Source: Archilochus colubris (Eukaryota; Chordata; Aves; Apodiformes; Trochilidae). Taken from it: DNA of 64,000 bases. Shown here one piece after another: positions 22,758 through 35,300 of the stretch (position 1 is its first letter; each line of letters begins with the position of its first letter). The translations under genes and the position numbers were made by a program. The DNA lies in NCBI GenBank assembly GCA_023079485.1, contig CM041092.1, forward strand, positions 1,924,127 through 1,988,126. Direction: 5' to 3'. The notes beneath the pieces were generated by a model. The model saw nothing but the letters and a program-made list of their open reading frames with translations. It ran no database searches and was not told where the DNA came from.

Positions 22758-24705
22758 AAAGTCTCCCACCATCATCCAGGAAGGAAAGAAACCATGGTTT
22801 GTACCCAGAGTAAACCCAAAACCTGGTGGTGGAGCTTCCAGCCCAGCACCCAAACCTGAAATCCATACAAAAGCTTTGACCTCCCCCTGAGCTGCCCTGG
22901 TGCCTTTAACACAGCAGCCCTCACCTTGGCAAAGGCAATTCTTGCTCTAAATTATTATTTTAGTTGGTTTTTTATTTTAATTCTTGCTCTAACTAATTAT
23001 TTTAGGGTTGTTTTGTTGTTTTATTTTGGTTTTTTTCCCCAGCAAGGCTGAGGCTGCTCTTTCAGGAGCTGCACAAACACAAAGGTCTCATCAGGGCTGA
23101 GTCTGGCAGAGGGGGGAGAAAACTTCCCAGGATTATGAGACTGAAATTTCATGCAGCTGGAGGTTCTGCTTCACTGAGAAAGTAATCTCTGCCCCTAAAA
23201 GCACAGCCTCTGGCAGGTTGGGAAAGCTGGAGGAAAGGGAAATACAGGCTGGGGAGAGGTTTGGGTCCAAAATAGGCACAGGGATCACGGGTTTGGAAAT
23301 CAACTTCTTGGGATGTGTTATTTCCCCCAGAGAAAACTCCCAACTTTGGGTTAGCTTCTTTTGGGGTGAGAAGCCAGGATTTTGGTTGTGGAAAAGCCAT
23401 GGGTGGGCAGAGCTGAGGTTGCTGAGTGATGAGTGGAGTGTGAGCAGTAAGAAATGCCCATCCCAACCCTGAGCTTTCTGCTCCCTGGGATATTCCCATG
23501 GGATTGGGTTGGATCCAGCCCTGCACCCACACAACCTCCCAGCAGGAGGATTATTTCCCAAAATGAAAACCTCTTTAAAATCCACACTTAAAATGTTCTC
23601 CTGGCAGAAAAGACCTGGCTGGTAGCCCCTTGCCTCCATCCCAAGTCAACACTTTTGGGGTTTAGTAACTTCTAGCAGAGAGGGACTGAGAAGTTGAGGC
23701 TCAGCTGGGCTTCAGCAGAGCTTGACAGACACAACAGCAGCAACCAACAAGCTGCTGGAATTTTCCTTTGGAGAGCAGTGTTTAAAACCACCAGTGGAGC
23801 TGCTGTTCTGTGCCTAAAACCTGAGGAAATCCCAAAAAAAAGAATTAAAAACATAGGGGAGGTTAAACCTTAACCCCCATAAATCCACAGACGTTGGAGT
23901 AGATGGATCTAAAATGCTTTCAAACAGGGATAATCAATGCTAAAGGATGAAGTTATTCATCAGCCTGGGGGGGCTGGTTGGCTAAGGAGGAATTCAGGTG
24001 GATTTTGGGGTTAATATCAAGGGGTTTCCCACTCAGAGAAGATCAGAGAGAAGTTGGTACAAGCCCCAATCCAATGTTCTGGCAGGTATTATAAAAAGGC
24101 AACACAAATGGAGCCATTTGGAGATGCATTTTGAGGTGAGTGTGCAAGGACTTTGGTTCAGGGCATTGGTTCCCATCTTCTTTATTTTTTTTTACGCTGA
24201 GCTGATGCCACTTTGGGCATTGCCAGGCTGCACCCTCAGATCTCAGTTACCTTTCAGTCTGCCATTCATTCCCTAACACACAGGATTTTAAGTGCATTTT
24301 CCAAAACAAACACGATTTTAAGTGCATTTTCCAGTTCCTTTCCCACTGGCTAAATGGTGCCAGCACTTCCCAGGCTCAGAGTTCAATTTTTGGTGTCTGG
24401 TTCTTGGTGGAAGGAGCAAAACTGGGATGCAGCCTGAGCTGGGAATAGATGGGAACCTCCAGGAATCAGTGAGACCCAATGTGGGGGGAAATGTTCTCAG
24501 AGCATGGGGGTTTGTGGGGCTGGGCTGGATTTTGGGTGGCAATAAGAGGAGAAATTCTGGGTATTTAACAAAAAAATCAATTTAAAAAGAGTTTGGAATT
24601 ACAGCTTCTGCAAGCAGGAGGTTCAGCATCACTTTGGCTGCCTTGGGACTGCATAAACTGAACTTCCAGAGAGAGAAACTGATTTGAGGAATGAGGAGCT
24701 GCTGC
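22758..24705. other. Intergenic, nothing recognised
   Basis: Unique-looking sequence with a small direct repeat of about 18 bases (ATTTTAAGTGCATTTTCC) at about 24283-24331. The probable LYPD6 poly(A) end lies just to the right. Confidence 0.55.
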
Positions 24706-24977
24706 ATTTATTGCATTTATTGTATTTAATGTTGCATTTCTTCAGCTGGGGCTGTGCAGGCAGCAGTGTCCCAGGGCAAGAGGTGGCACAGCCAAGGGGC
24801 CACTCAGCAGACACCTCACACCCCAGGTGAAGATTTAAACCATTTATTTATACAGATGTACAGCATTTACAAGAGTTAAAAAATTAGACATTTTAAAAGG
24901 AATATCACAGATAGAAAGCCTAAAAAATATCCATATACAAACAGGGGGCAGCTCAGCATTTGTGTGCTTTAAAAGAA
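24706..24977 (-). repeat. LYPD6 3'-end segment, partner of 3431-3700
   Basis: It contains the candidate LYPD6 poly(A) signal, about 120 bases of sequence beyond it and about 130 bases of 3' UTR before it. See the copy at 3431-3700. Confidence 0.8.
24843..24848 (-). terminator. LYPD6: Candidate LYPD6 poly(A) signal
   Basis: TTTATT on the + strand reads AATAAA on the - strand, following an AT-rich 3' UTR-like sequence. The same segment is duplicated at 3564-3569. Confidence 0.5.
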
Positions 24978-25157
24978 ATAACCCCAGGAGCTCCAGGGGC
25001 ACCTCAAGAACTGGGATTTTTTATTTTATTTTATTTTTTTTCCAGAGGCAGCAGCAGCATGGGCAGAGCTGGGGAGAAGGCTTGAGAGAGGTGGCTCCTG
25101 CAGGGTTATTTTCCAACCCCCTGGGCATAACCATGGGGTGGCAAACAGAACATCTGT

Positions 25158-25305
25158 GGAATCACAGAGTGGTGTGGGTTGGAAGGGACCTTAAAGCTCA
25201 TCCAGTTCCAACCAGGACCCCTCCCACAGCCCAGGGTGCTCCAAGCCCCATCCAACCTTCAACACTGCCAGGGATGGGGCAGCCACAGCTTCTCTGGACA
25301 TCCAG
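25158..25305 (-). mobile_element. CR1 LINE 3' fragment
   Basis: It has the CR1 tail motif GGTTGGAAGGGACCTTAAAG and GGGATGGGGCAGCCACAGCT in reverse orientation. It lies in the likely LYPD6 3' UTR, in the same orientation as the gene. Confidence 0.85.
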
Positions 25306-27769
25306 GTGGGTAGAGGGCACTACCAGGTACCCAAAAGGTCTCTCGTCAACCTGTTGTCCCCCTGAACACAGCATGAAGGTCCGGTTGGTCCTGGCACCTT
25401 CCTGCTCGTGTCACCTCCCTACAGGTACCACTCCTTCGTGCTCTTGGAAGCCAAACATCTCCTTCTGAATAAACCTGGCTGTTCCTGCAGCTCATTCCCC
25501 ATGGTGAGACATCTCTGGCACAGAGTTAGCACAGGTTAGGCTGGGTGAGTTCAGGTAAGTGGCAGTGAAACTGCAAAACATCTGGGAAACAGAAGGGAAC
25601 AACCCCTGGAGAAGGCAGCAGTGGAAACCTGGCTGCAAGCTGCTGGCCAAGGCAAGCAGGAGGTCATCTGCTGCTTCTTGCCTGACTGAGAAATGCAGGT
25701 GGGGAGTAAAGCCCAAAATAAAAATAAAAGCCCTTAAAGCATCCAGCTGAGCTGCCCCCAGCAGTGTCACAGCCCGGGGATCCTGGGGGACTCCCCAGGA
25801 GGTACCAGAGACACGATGGAGCCCACCTGGGTTGCCCCAGGAGGGTGGTCACGAGTCCCCCCAAGTGCCCAGGTGCCTGCATTTCCATCACTTCTTCTCC
25901 AAGCACAGGTCCTGGAGCTGCTCCTGCTCCAACCCTCAGCATGGGGCCAACTCCTGCCTCGGAGGAGCAGCTGAAACCCTCCAGGTTTGCAGAGAATAAA
26001 TAAATACTTCAATTGCTGCTGGAGAAGTTGTAAACCCCCCCTCCACCTCATCCTCCCCTCACCCATAAGGATCCCTGCAAGGGACAGGCTCTGGGAAGAC
26101 CTCAGGGTTGATGTTGGGGTTTTCTGAGGGCTCTACTGGTGACATCCAGCAACTAAGAGACTGCAGCCATCCTCTTAATACAAATTCAAGCCACAGGAGC
26201 TCCAAAGGCAAGGTTTGCCCAAACTTCTCCTCAAAAATGTCACTGCTGGTTCTCCTTTGCCTCCAATGAAGCTCCCTGGAGGACAAGCAGAGCTGGCCCA
26301 AAGAAAGGCCCCAGAACTCACCTGGCAGACTCAGCTCAGCAGCTTTCCAGCTGCCACTGGTACCCAACAGAGATGCTGCAAGCTGGGGGCTCCCCTCCAG
26401 GAGCATCCTCCCCTCCCAAAAACCTGGAGGTCTTCACAAAGCCTTTGGCTTCCAGCATTGGCTTCCTTCATCTGCCTTTTGCTGTGAAACTCCCCCCAGG
26501 GCAGCAGGAGAATGTGACCTGATAGAGCAGGAGTTACCTGGGAGAACAAGGAGCCTAAAATGAGCTCCTAAAAGCAGAATTCATGATTAGAACATTTTTT
26601 TTTTGCTGTTGTTTTCTTTAGAAGTTTGGTTTGACATTCAAGCAAGTCCATGGACCCCCTGCTTTTAGTACTGACCTTGCAAAACAGAGCTGAGTCTTTA
26701 TCAGTAGTAGTGTAAAACATTTTATAGATATAAATATATAGAGATTTATGATAATTTATATAATCCAAGCTCAACCAATTGCAAAGCAACCTTTTTTTTT
26801 TTTTTTTTTTTTTTTTGCCTGGCAAGATCAGTGTTAAGAATCTTCCAAACCCTTCAGATCCTCCTCAAGGTCCAAAAATAAATATTGCATATTTCTGCAG
26901 ATGTGATTTCTGAGCTAAACCAAGCAACTCGGGTCACCAAAACAAAGCTGGAGCTTGGAGCAGTCCCCACTCCTCAGTGGAAACACACGACACAAAATAC
27001 CAGAAGCTCTGCAGGATCCATTTGCTCTCTCCTGTGCCAAAAGAGGACAAAAACCAGCAGGGATTTGGCTCAGCAGGCACCAGCATCTCAACCTGGACAC
27101 CCAGCACCTCCTGGGAGCTGAGGGTCCAGGGCAGAGCATCCACCTCCCCTCTGAGCAGGGCTGAGGAATGGAGTTTGTTGAGTGTCTCTGGTTGGATTCT
27201 ACAGGAAAATCCTTTGGGTGTTGGCACAGGGGGTGCTCCTGACATGGATACCTCAGAGGAAGGTGTCAGACATCCCTGTCCAAGGAAGGTGTCAGAGGAA
27301 GGTGCCCAACTCTGCTGCTCCCCCTTTGTCCTCATCCATCTCCTGCTGCCAATTCCTGCCCTCTCCTGGAGCAGCAGGAGCTGTGGGGAGACCCCGAAAG
27401 CCATTTATGGCTGGGGATTTATCCAATGTTCTCTTACAGGGTAAGGAGACACCAGAGTTTTCCTGCTGTGACATTCCAGCCAGGATGTTCCAGCTGTGGA
27501 GGTGATGGCAGAAGCACTGGCAGGGATGGATGGAGTGCCGTTAAATGACATTTCTTCATGGAGGAAAAATTAAAAAAAAAAAGAAAAAAGAGTATGCATG
27601 GATCCTGGGAACATCTGCCCTGAGTTTCTTCAGAGAAGAGCAGAGCAATGTGAAGGTTTGCCCCCCCCTCAGCTCTGCTGCATCCTGGGCTCACTGCTTC
27701 AGCATTAACCCCAATTCCCAAGCTCCATGGGGGGGAGAGGATGAAGGTTGCTGCAGATCTGTCCCCAGC

Positions 27770-27958
27770 TCAGCTGCCAGGCAGTGTGTCCCCAAGTTGG
27801 GACATCAGCCCCAGCCAGAGGCAGGCAGTGGGCAGCAGGAGGGGCTGGGAGAGCCCTGGGGTTTTGTTGAGGGGGGAGAGGGTGGTGAAGATGGCATCCG
27901 TGGTGTTCCTGGGCAGGGGCAGGTTGCAGATGGTCCCTTCACAGCAGGAGGTGCAGAC
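27770..27958 (-). CDS. LYPD6: LYPD6 coding exon 4 (end of LU domain, C-terminus)
   Basis: The acceptor TTTTTCCAG ends at 27959. It encodes [18 protein letters not shown], sequon Asn134-Thr-Thr, a Thr/Pro linker, a hydrophobic segment ([14 protein letters not shown], 155-168), then ten more mostly polar residues before TGA at 27772-27770. In human the protein ends inside the hydrophobic segment, so this tail is an extension. Confidence 0.9.
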   Translation of the reverse strand, partial: VCTSCCEGTICNLPLPRNTTDAIFTTLSPLNKTPGLSQPLLLPTACLWLGLMSQLGDTLPGS

Positions 27959-29212
27959 CTGGAAAAACCCGTGGAAAACTCAGTCACTGACAGCCCCAAT
28001 CCCATGGGATAAAGTCATGTACTCAGCTCTGGTGAGGCCACAGCTTGAGTCCTGTGTCCAGTTCTGGGCCCCTCAGCTCAGGAAAGAGCTTGAGGTGCTG
28101 GAGCAGGTGCAGAGAAGAGCAAGGAGGCTGTGAAGGGATCCAGCAGAATTGCTGTGAGGAAGGGCTGAGGGAGCTGGGGGTGTTGAGGCTGGAGAAGAGG
28201 AGGCTCAGGGGAGACCTCATCACTCTCCAACTCCCTGAAAGGAGGTTGGAGCCAGGGGGGGGTTGGGCTCTTTTCCCAGGCAACTCTCAGCAAGACAAGA
28301 GGGCAGGGTCTCAAGTTGTGCCAGGGGAGGTTTAGGTTGGAGATGAGAAAGAATTTCTTTCTGGAGAGGGTGATCAGGCATTGGAATGGGCTGCCCAGGG
28401 AAGTAGTGGATTCTCCGTGTCTGGAGATCTTTCCAAAGAGCCTGGATGTGGCACTGAGTGCCATGGGCTGGGAACCACGGGGGGAGTGGATCAAGGGTTG
28501 GACTTGATGAGCTCTGAGGTCCCTTCCAACCCAGCCAATTCCATGATTCTAAGTCATGTCACACTGACCAGGGAGCACAGCGGCCACCTGGATTTTATTC
28601 CCCCACCCCTTTTTTTTTCCACCCATTCCCCATCTCCCCCCCATTTTTTTTTCCCATTTTTTCCCCTTTTTCACCACTCCTCCCCCCTTCTTTTCCCCTT
28701 CTTTCACCCTTTCCTCTGCAGGTCCCAGGGAGGTTCCCCAGCAGGAAGGGACAATTCTGTCCCCAGCAGGAGATGGGCAGGGAGCAGAGGCCACCAAAGC
28801 CCTTCTGCAATCCAAGCACTTGGTCCTTGGGCAGAAGGGAAAACTTGGCTGCCCTGAGTCAGAATCAGGTCAGAAGGATTCTGCCTGGTTTTCAGATGAG
28901 AAAAAGAAAAGAGAAAAAGAGAAAGAGAAAGAGGAAGAGGAGGAAGAGAGAAAGAGAAAGAAAAAGAGAAAGAAAAAGAGAAAGAAAAAGAGAAAGAAAA
29001 AAAAAAGAAAAAGAAAAAGAAAAAGAAAAAGAAAAAGAAAAAGAAAAAGAAAAAGAAAAAGAAAAAGAAAAAGAGAAAAAAAGAAAAAGAGAAAGAAAAA
29101 GAGAAAGAAAAAGAAAAAGAAGAGAAAGAGAAAGAGAAAGAGAAAGAGAAAGAGAAAGAGAAAGAGAAAGAGAAAGAGAAAGAGAAAGAGAAAGAGAAAG
29201 AGAAAGAGAAAG

Positions 29213-29243
<31 letters not shown>

Positions 29244-29356
29244 GAAAGAGAAAGAGAAAGAGAAAGAGAAAGAGAAAGAGAAAGAGAAAAAGAGAAAAAG
29301 AGAGAGAGAAAAAGAGAAAGAGAAAGAGAAAGAGAAAGAGAAGGAGAAAGAGAAAG

Positions 29357-29387
<31 letters not shown>

Positions 29388-32300
29388 GAAAGAGAAAGAG
29401 AAGGAGAAAGAGAAAGAGAAAGAGAAAGAGAAAGAGAAAGAGAAAGAGAAAGAGAAAGAGAAAGAGGAAGAGGAAGAGAAAGAGAAAGAGAAAGAGAAAG
29501 AGAAAGAGAAAGAGAAAGAGAAAGAGAAAGAGAAAGAGGAAGAGGAAGAGGAAGAGGAAGAGGAAGAGGAAGAGGAAGAGGAAGAGGAAGAGGAAGAGGA
29601 AGAGGAAGAGAAAAAAAAAAGAGAAAGAGAAAGAGAAAAAGGAAAAAGAAGGGAATTTTCATCCCATACCTTGTACTCCTCATGCCTGACATAGGTGCAG
29701 CCCGTGGCCAGACAATCCTCCAGGGGCACACAGCGTTTGGTGACAGACACACTCTCCCCAGTCACCTTCATCATGTGCTGGCTAAAGCAGTACCTGGTAC
29801 CTAGAGAGCCAGAAAAATACTTATTGGTAAGATTTGAGGGGGTTTGATAGCCTACAAATATGAAGTTGAAAAGTATCTTTTAAATATATATTTATATTTT
29901 TTTAATTTTTTTTCAGACTTTCATATTAGAAAAAAAATAATGTTGATGTATTTATTGCAATTGCAATTTAATTGCCATTTAATTTATTGCTCTGGTGCAA
30001 AACAGAAGTTTTCCAAGTACTCTGGAACATGGAGATTTTTTTTCCCCCAATACTAACGTGGGTCTAAAGAAATTCATACTGGAGAATCAGGCAAACCCCC
30101 CAGATCCTGTGTATTGTTCTGTTTTCTAGGAATCATCTTTTTAACAGACAGCATTCCCAAGATTTAGTTCCCTGGGAAGTTAAATACACCAAAACACCAG
30201 CAGAACAGCTGAGAGGAACTTTGTATTTCTGTTTCCCAATCTTTGGAAAAAAAGCTCCATGGGATGGACTGTCCCCAGCTCCACCATCCTCCTCCTCCTC
30301 CTCCTCCTCCTCCATCCTCCTCCTCCTCCTCCTCCTCCTCCTCCTCCTCCTCCTCCTCCTCCTCCTCCCTCCTCCTCCTCCCTCCCTCCTCCCTCCTCCT
30401 CCTCCTCCTCCTCCTCCTCCTCCTCCTCCCCTCTTCCTCCTCCTCACCATCCTCCTCCTCCTCCTCCATCCTCCTCCTCCTTCTCCTCCTCCATCCTCCT
30501 CCCCTCCACCATCCTCCTCCTCCTTCTCCATCCTCCTCCTCCTCCTCCATCCTCCTCCTCCTCCTCCATCCTCCTCCTCCACCATCCTCCTCCTCCTCCT
30601 CCATCCTCCTCCTCCACCATCCTCCTCATCCTCCTTCTCCATCCTCTCCTTCTCCTCCTCCGTCCTCCTCCTCCTTCTCCATCATCCTCCTCCTCCTCCA
30701 TCCTCCTCCTCCTCCACCATCCTCCTCCTCCTCCACCATCCTCCTCCTCCACCATCCTCCTCTCCATCCTCCTCCTTCTCCTCCTCCTCCTCCACCATCC
30801 TCCTCCTCCTCCATCTTCCTCTTCCATCCTCCTCCATCCTCCTCCTCCTCCTCCTCCTCCTCCTCCTCCTTCTTTAAGCTGCTCCTCTAGTGACCCTTGT
30901 AAAAACCATGGAAAATTCCCAGCCAAGGGGAAATGCTGTGGGTTATCCACAACTCCTGTGGGTTATCCCCAGGCATGAAGGGATTTGGGTTCATTTCATG
31001 CTTTACTCATCACAGAGCAGCTGAAGGTGCTGCTCCCCAGCCCAAGATGAAAGCACTGGGTTTCCACAGAGGAAACGTGCAATTATAATATAAATTATTA
31101 TAGAAATTATCCCTTACTTCTTATTAATCAACTGTATCATTATTAAGATTGTTCCTTTCACAGGGGAGCTAAAAAGGAGGGTGATAAATTCCAAGCAATC
31201 CTGTCCAGCCCTGACAGCCCCATGCTGGAAGAAACAGAGCTTCTGGCTCCCCAGAGCTCCTTTAAGGCTGTTTCATTCTTTCTTCCCAGGATGTTTTTAG
31301 CAAAGATTTTAGAGAAGATTTAGAAAAGATGCAATCATCCTGTAGAAATGGGTTTGACCCATTTGGGGGGGACCAAACCTGTGTCTTCTGCACCTTTGCC
31401 ACCATCTCCTGCAAGGGCTGCAGCTCCCAAGTGTAGAGACATGGAATCATTCGGGTTGGAAAAGACCTTTGGGATCACCCAGTCCAACCCTTTCCCCACC
31501 CCATGTCCCTCATCCCCACATCTCCAGGGCTCTGAAACCCCTCCAGGGATGATGGGGACTCCAGCCCTGCCCTGGGCAGCCTGGGCCAGGCCCTGACAAC
31601 CCTTTCCAGGGAGAAATTGTTCCCAAACTTCACCCCAAACCTCCTGAAGAAGAGAGTGAATCAGGCCAAACTGTTTATGTGAATTACTTAATGAAACATT
31701 AAGACTTGTAATATATGCTAATGAATTTGTGTTCATAACTACTAATAATTCAGGGTTAAACTGAGAAAGAAGCTAACAAAGCAGCCGAGACATTTCACTT
31801 TCCCATACAAAGCAGCTGAGACATGTCATTTTTCTACTAGAACAATGTAACCAATACAAGGTCCTAACGGGATTAATTTCTAGCTAGCAAATAATTAAAG
31901 TGTAAGTCTTTTCTTCTGTAACTCTTTTCTTAAAACAAGTCTTGTTCTAAAAGCAAGGTACTGCCAAGGCCAGCTGGACACTAAAGGATGTGAACATCCG
32001 CACAAGAAGACTATAAAGATATCATCACCAACGGATAAGAAGAAATTATGGCTGGGGTCTTGTAACAATATTGCTTTGTAACAACCTAATGAAGTCAGCA
32101 AGAACTAAGAATGTAGTAATGTTGTAACCTCCCCCTTTTACTGTATAAATACCCTAACCCCTTTTCCCTTAACCCTTTGGAACTCTTTGTCCGGCGCAAG
32201 CTGGGGGTTCCCCGGATCCGAAAATAAATACCTTTGCTGTTTAAAGACTCAAACTCTGTCTCTAAACAGTTTTGTTTGGCCTTTTTCGGCTTCACTCCCC

Positions 32301-35300
32301 TGGCACTTCAGAGCCAGGCTGACCATGGGGTGATGCTCAGGCTGTCCAACCACACATTCCACTACAAAAACATCTGAAAACTTTGCTCTGTGTGATGATT
32401 TGTGGGGATTCCCAGGGCTGTCCATCTCCCCTGAAGCTGGAGGTGACACTGCCACCTCCTCTTTTGCATTCTGCCTTCCTCTGGTGGAACTTGCCCAGGA
32501 TGCTTCAGCCAGGAGGTACCTCCAGGCACCCATCCTACAAACCAGCTCAGGCTCAGCCTGCCAGGAGTGATGCTGACCCATGGAGTGGGACCCAAGCTGA
32601 CTCCCTGCAGGAGTGATGCAGCATTCACCCAACACCTCAAAAGCACATTTCCCATGGGATCCACCTCCTGGGCACCCTCTGACATCCAGAAAGGGAGCAC
32701 AGCTGAAGAAATCTGCCACAGGAACCAGAAGTCCTGGTGCAGAGCAAGAGCCAGGCTAAGAATAAGCAAACCACCTTGAGACCCAGCCAGGTTGGCACGT
32801 GTGTCCAGAGTTGTCCTCTCTGCTTTAAAAGAGGCTACAAAACCACTGAATCTGGTACTTCCAAGGGCCCAGAGTCACACAGTGACTTGTGACACCCCAT
32901 GTCCCCAGCCACAGTCCCTAAGAGCACATTTGGGTTCCCCTCCAGTGCCAGGGAAACATCTCCATCACCAAGATGTCAGCCTGTCCCCAAGCCACCCAAA
33001 AAGAGAGCACTGGGAGGATTCTAAGGGCAGCATTCCCATCCAAATGAGAAGCCTGACACAGTTCCTTCTTGAGCTGAAGCCAATAACCACCAGAACACAA
33101 CAAGGTTAATGCCCAGCAGGAGGCTTGGCCTTCTAGGAAATACTTTTTCTAATCTCTGGTCAATCCAGGGATTCAAGTTTTTACTCTCCATGAGAATGAA
33201 TCTTGTTATGTACAAAATGCAGCTCCCTCTTAGCCCTTCAATGCAGTTAATGAAAATGGTTTGGCACACTTGGGTTTAAGAACAATTCTCTTCATAAATA
33301 AATAAATACATTTTTAAATCCCAGGATGGAGTTTTCTCCTTTTCTCTCACCACGTAACAGAAACAAACCAAGAAGGTTTTGGATCCCTGCAGTGAGGGAT
33401 AAGCAGATAACCCCATCCCCTGAGCACCCCTGCAGTCACACCTCAAACCCCAGCTGCCATTCCCCAGATTGAGAGGAGATCTGAGGCAGGAATTCTGCCC
33501 TGGGAAGATGCTGAGATCCTGACCCTGGCTGCCCCCAGAACCTGTGGCTGCCCCATCCCTGGCAGTGCTGAAGGTTGGATGGGGCTTGGAGCACCCTGGG
33601 CTGTGGGAGGGGTCCCTGAGCATGGCAGGGGAGGCACTGGGGGGGCTTTGAGGTCCCTTCCCACCCAAACCAGTTTGGGACCCTGTGGTTCCCAAATGTG
33701 CTAAAGGCAGAACTGGGAGTGTCACCTCTCTCCTTGCTCAGCCATCCACAGGTCCTCAGGCATTTAACCACCACCTTCTCCTGCTCCACCAGGGAGTGTC
33801 CATCTCCAGCAGGGTTCCTCTCATCTGATGCCAGCCAGCCTCACCTCTTATCACTGCTGATGCTCTGCTGATGCCAGCTCAAAGAAAAAAAAAAAACCTC
33901 CAGAGAGACCAGGAGCTCTGACACAGCCTGCAAACACAGCTGGGTCATCCCCTCACTGCAGGGCACTGCCCTTCTCCTTCCAAAATAAATATTTTCTGAG
34001 GGCACTGTCCCACAGCAAACCACAGGCACCCTGGATACACCCTGAACAGGGTTGCTGAGCCCAGAGGAAGCACCAGGGGAATGGGGAGCCCCAGCAGCAT
34101 CCTCTGCCCACCAAGCTCAGCAGCATCCTTCTGCCCACCAATGGTCCCCATACTGGACACCTGTCCCCCACAAAACAGGTTCCATGCCCACCCTGTGTTC
34201 AGAGCTTCCCTTGGGGCTGTGGATGAGCTTCATGCCTTGGGAGCACTCCAAAAAGAGCAGTGATAAGGATGGGGGACACTTGAGGACCTGGCTGGTGCCT
34301 GGAGCTGATGTTTGGGTGCTGGATCCCAAAGCCCTTGGTGAGCTGGTCCCAACTTCAGACTCTGATGGGAGTCACGAGCCCAAAATACTGAAAATGTCTC
34401 AATTCCAGACAAAAAGAGGTCCTGGGTGCCCCAGAGTCCTGGGTTTGTGCTACGAGGGAGGGGAGTGAGCAAAGCAAGGAGCAATCAACCCCGTGCCCAC
34501 CAGCAAGGGAAAAATCCAACCCTTAAATGAACATCAGCCTGGTTTAACTTCCAGCTCAGCCAGAGGAGCAGGGGGATCAGATCCAAGTCCTAAATTTCAT
34601 CCCCTGCCAAGAGACAGAACAGCTCAAAGGATTTCTCATCTCTCTTACACACCTCCCTGGGCTTATAACCAGGAGCAGCCTCCGAGTAGGAGCTGAAGGA
34701 GTAACAGAGGGTGGGAGGGGGGGGTCAGTGCTCTCCACGAGTGTTTTTTTCATGGGGGGGGGAGGTTGTTCAGTGGAAGAGGAGCAGGGGGCTGGTGTTA
34801 CCTCTTGGGCAGTAGACATCTGGAGCCCAGCGGTTGCACTCGTAGTTATCTGCTGCCCTCTCGCAGGTGAAGCACTTGAAGCCCTGTGGGTACGGGGTGG
34901 CTGCAAGGGACAGACAACATCATCAGGTGGGAAACCAGCCCAGTCCCCTGCCTGCCCCACACAGGGACATTTGGTTCTCTTTAAACTCCTCTTCCCACCA
35001 GCACACCCAGCAGCTTCCCCCTGATGCGTGAAAAACCCGACGGGATTTGGGTTGGATGGGGCTTGGAGCAACCTGGGCTGGTGGGAGGTGTCCCTGGGGT
35101 GGAACTAGAGGGGTTTGAAGGTGCCTCCCAACCCATTCCATGATTCTAACAGGAGGCTTTGGTTTTCTGGCCAAAGTGCCCACTGCTGACTCCAAAGGGA
35201 GTTAATGGGAGCCAGGAGCACTAATTCTCTTGCTATTGGAGCCCACATCCAATACTGCATCTTTATCAGTGCTGATAAGAGGGTATCAGATGGATTAAAA

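Larger units (their letters stand above)
24826..27769 (-). other. LYPD6: Probable LYPD6 3' UTR
   Basis: Between the stop codon and the AATAAA complement at 24848-24843 there is no other gene. Sense-strand sequence just before the signal is AT-rich with a TGTATAAATAAATGG end typical of 3' UTRs. The tract includes a CR1 fragment (about 25158-25305), an A-rich/T-rich simple stretch at 25018-25042 that also contains AATAAA on the sense strand, and a poly(A/T) run at 26793-26816. Which signal is used cannot be decided here. Confidence 0.5.

Noticed and set aside
28704..29804. Frames of 286-356 codons, rich in Ser/Phe/Leu or Lys/Arg/Glu, on both strands
   Set aside because: They are translations of the (GAAAGA)n purine tract; all frames of the same tract are open. 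Only the LYPD6 exon at its right end (29670-29800) is real.
30133..30978. Long Pro/Ser/Leu and Gly/Glu/Arg frames
   Set aside because: They are (TCC)n/(GGA)n repeat artefacts, open in every frame, in LYPD6 intron 2.
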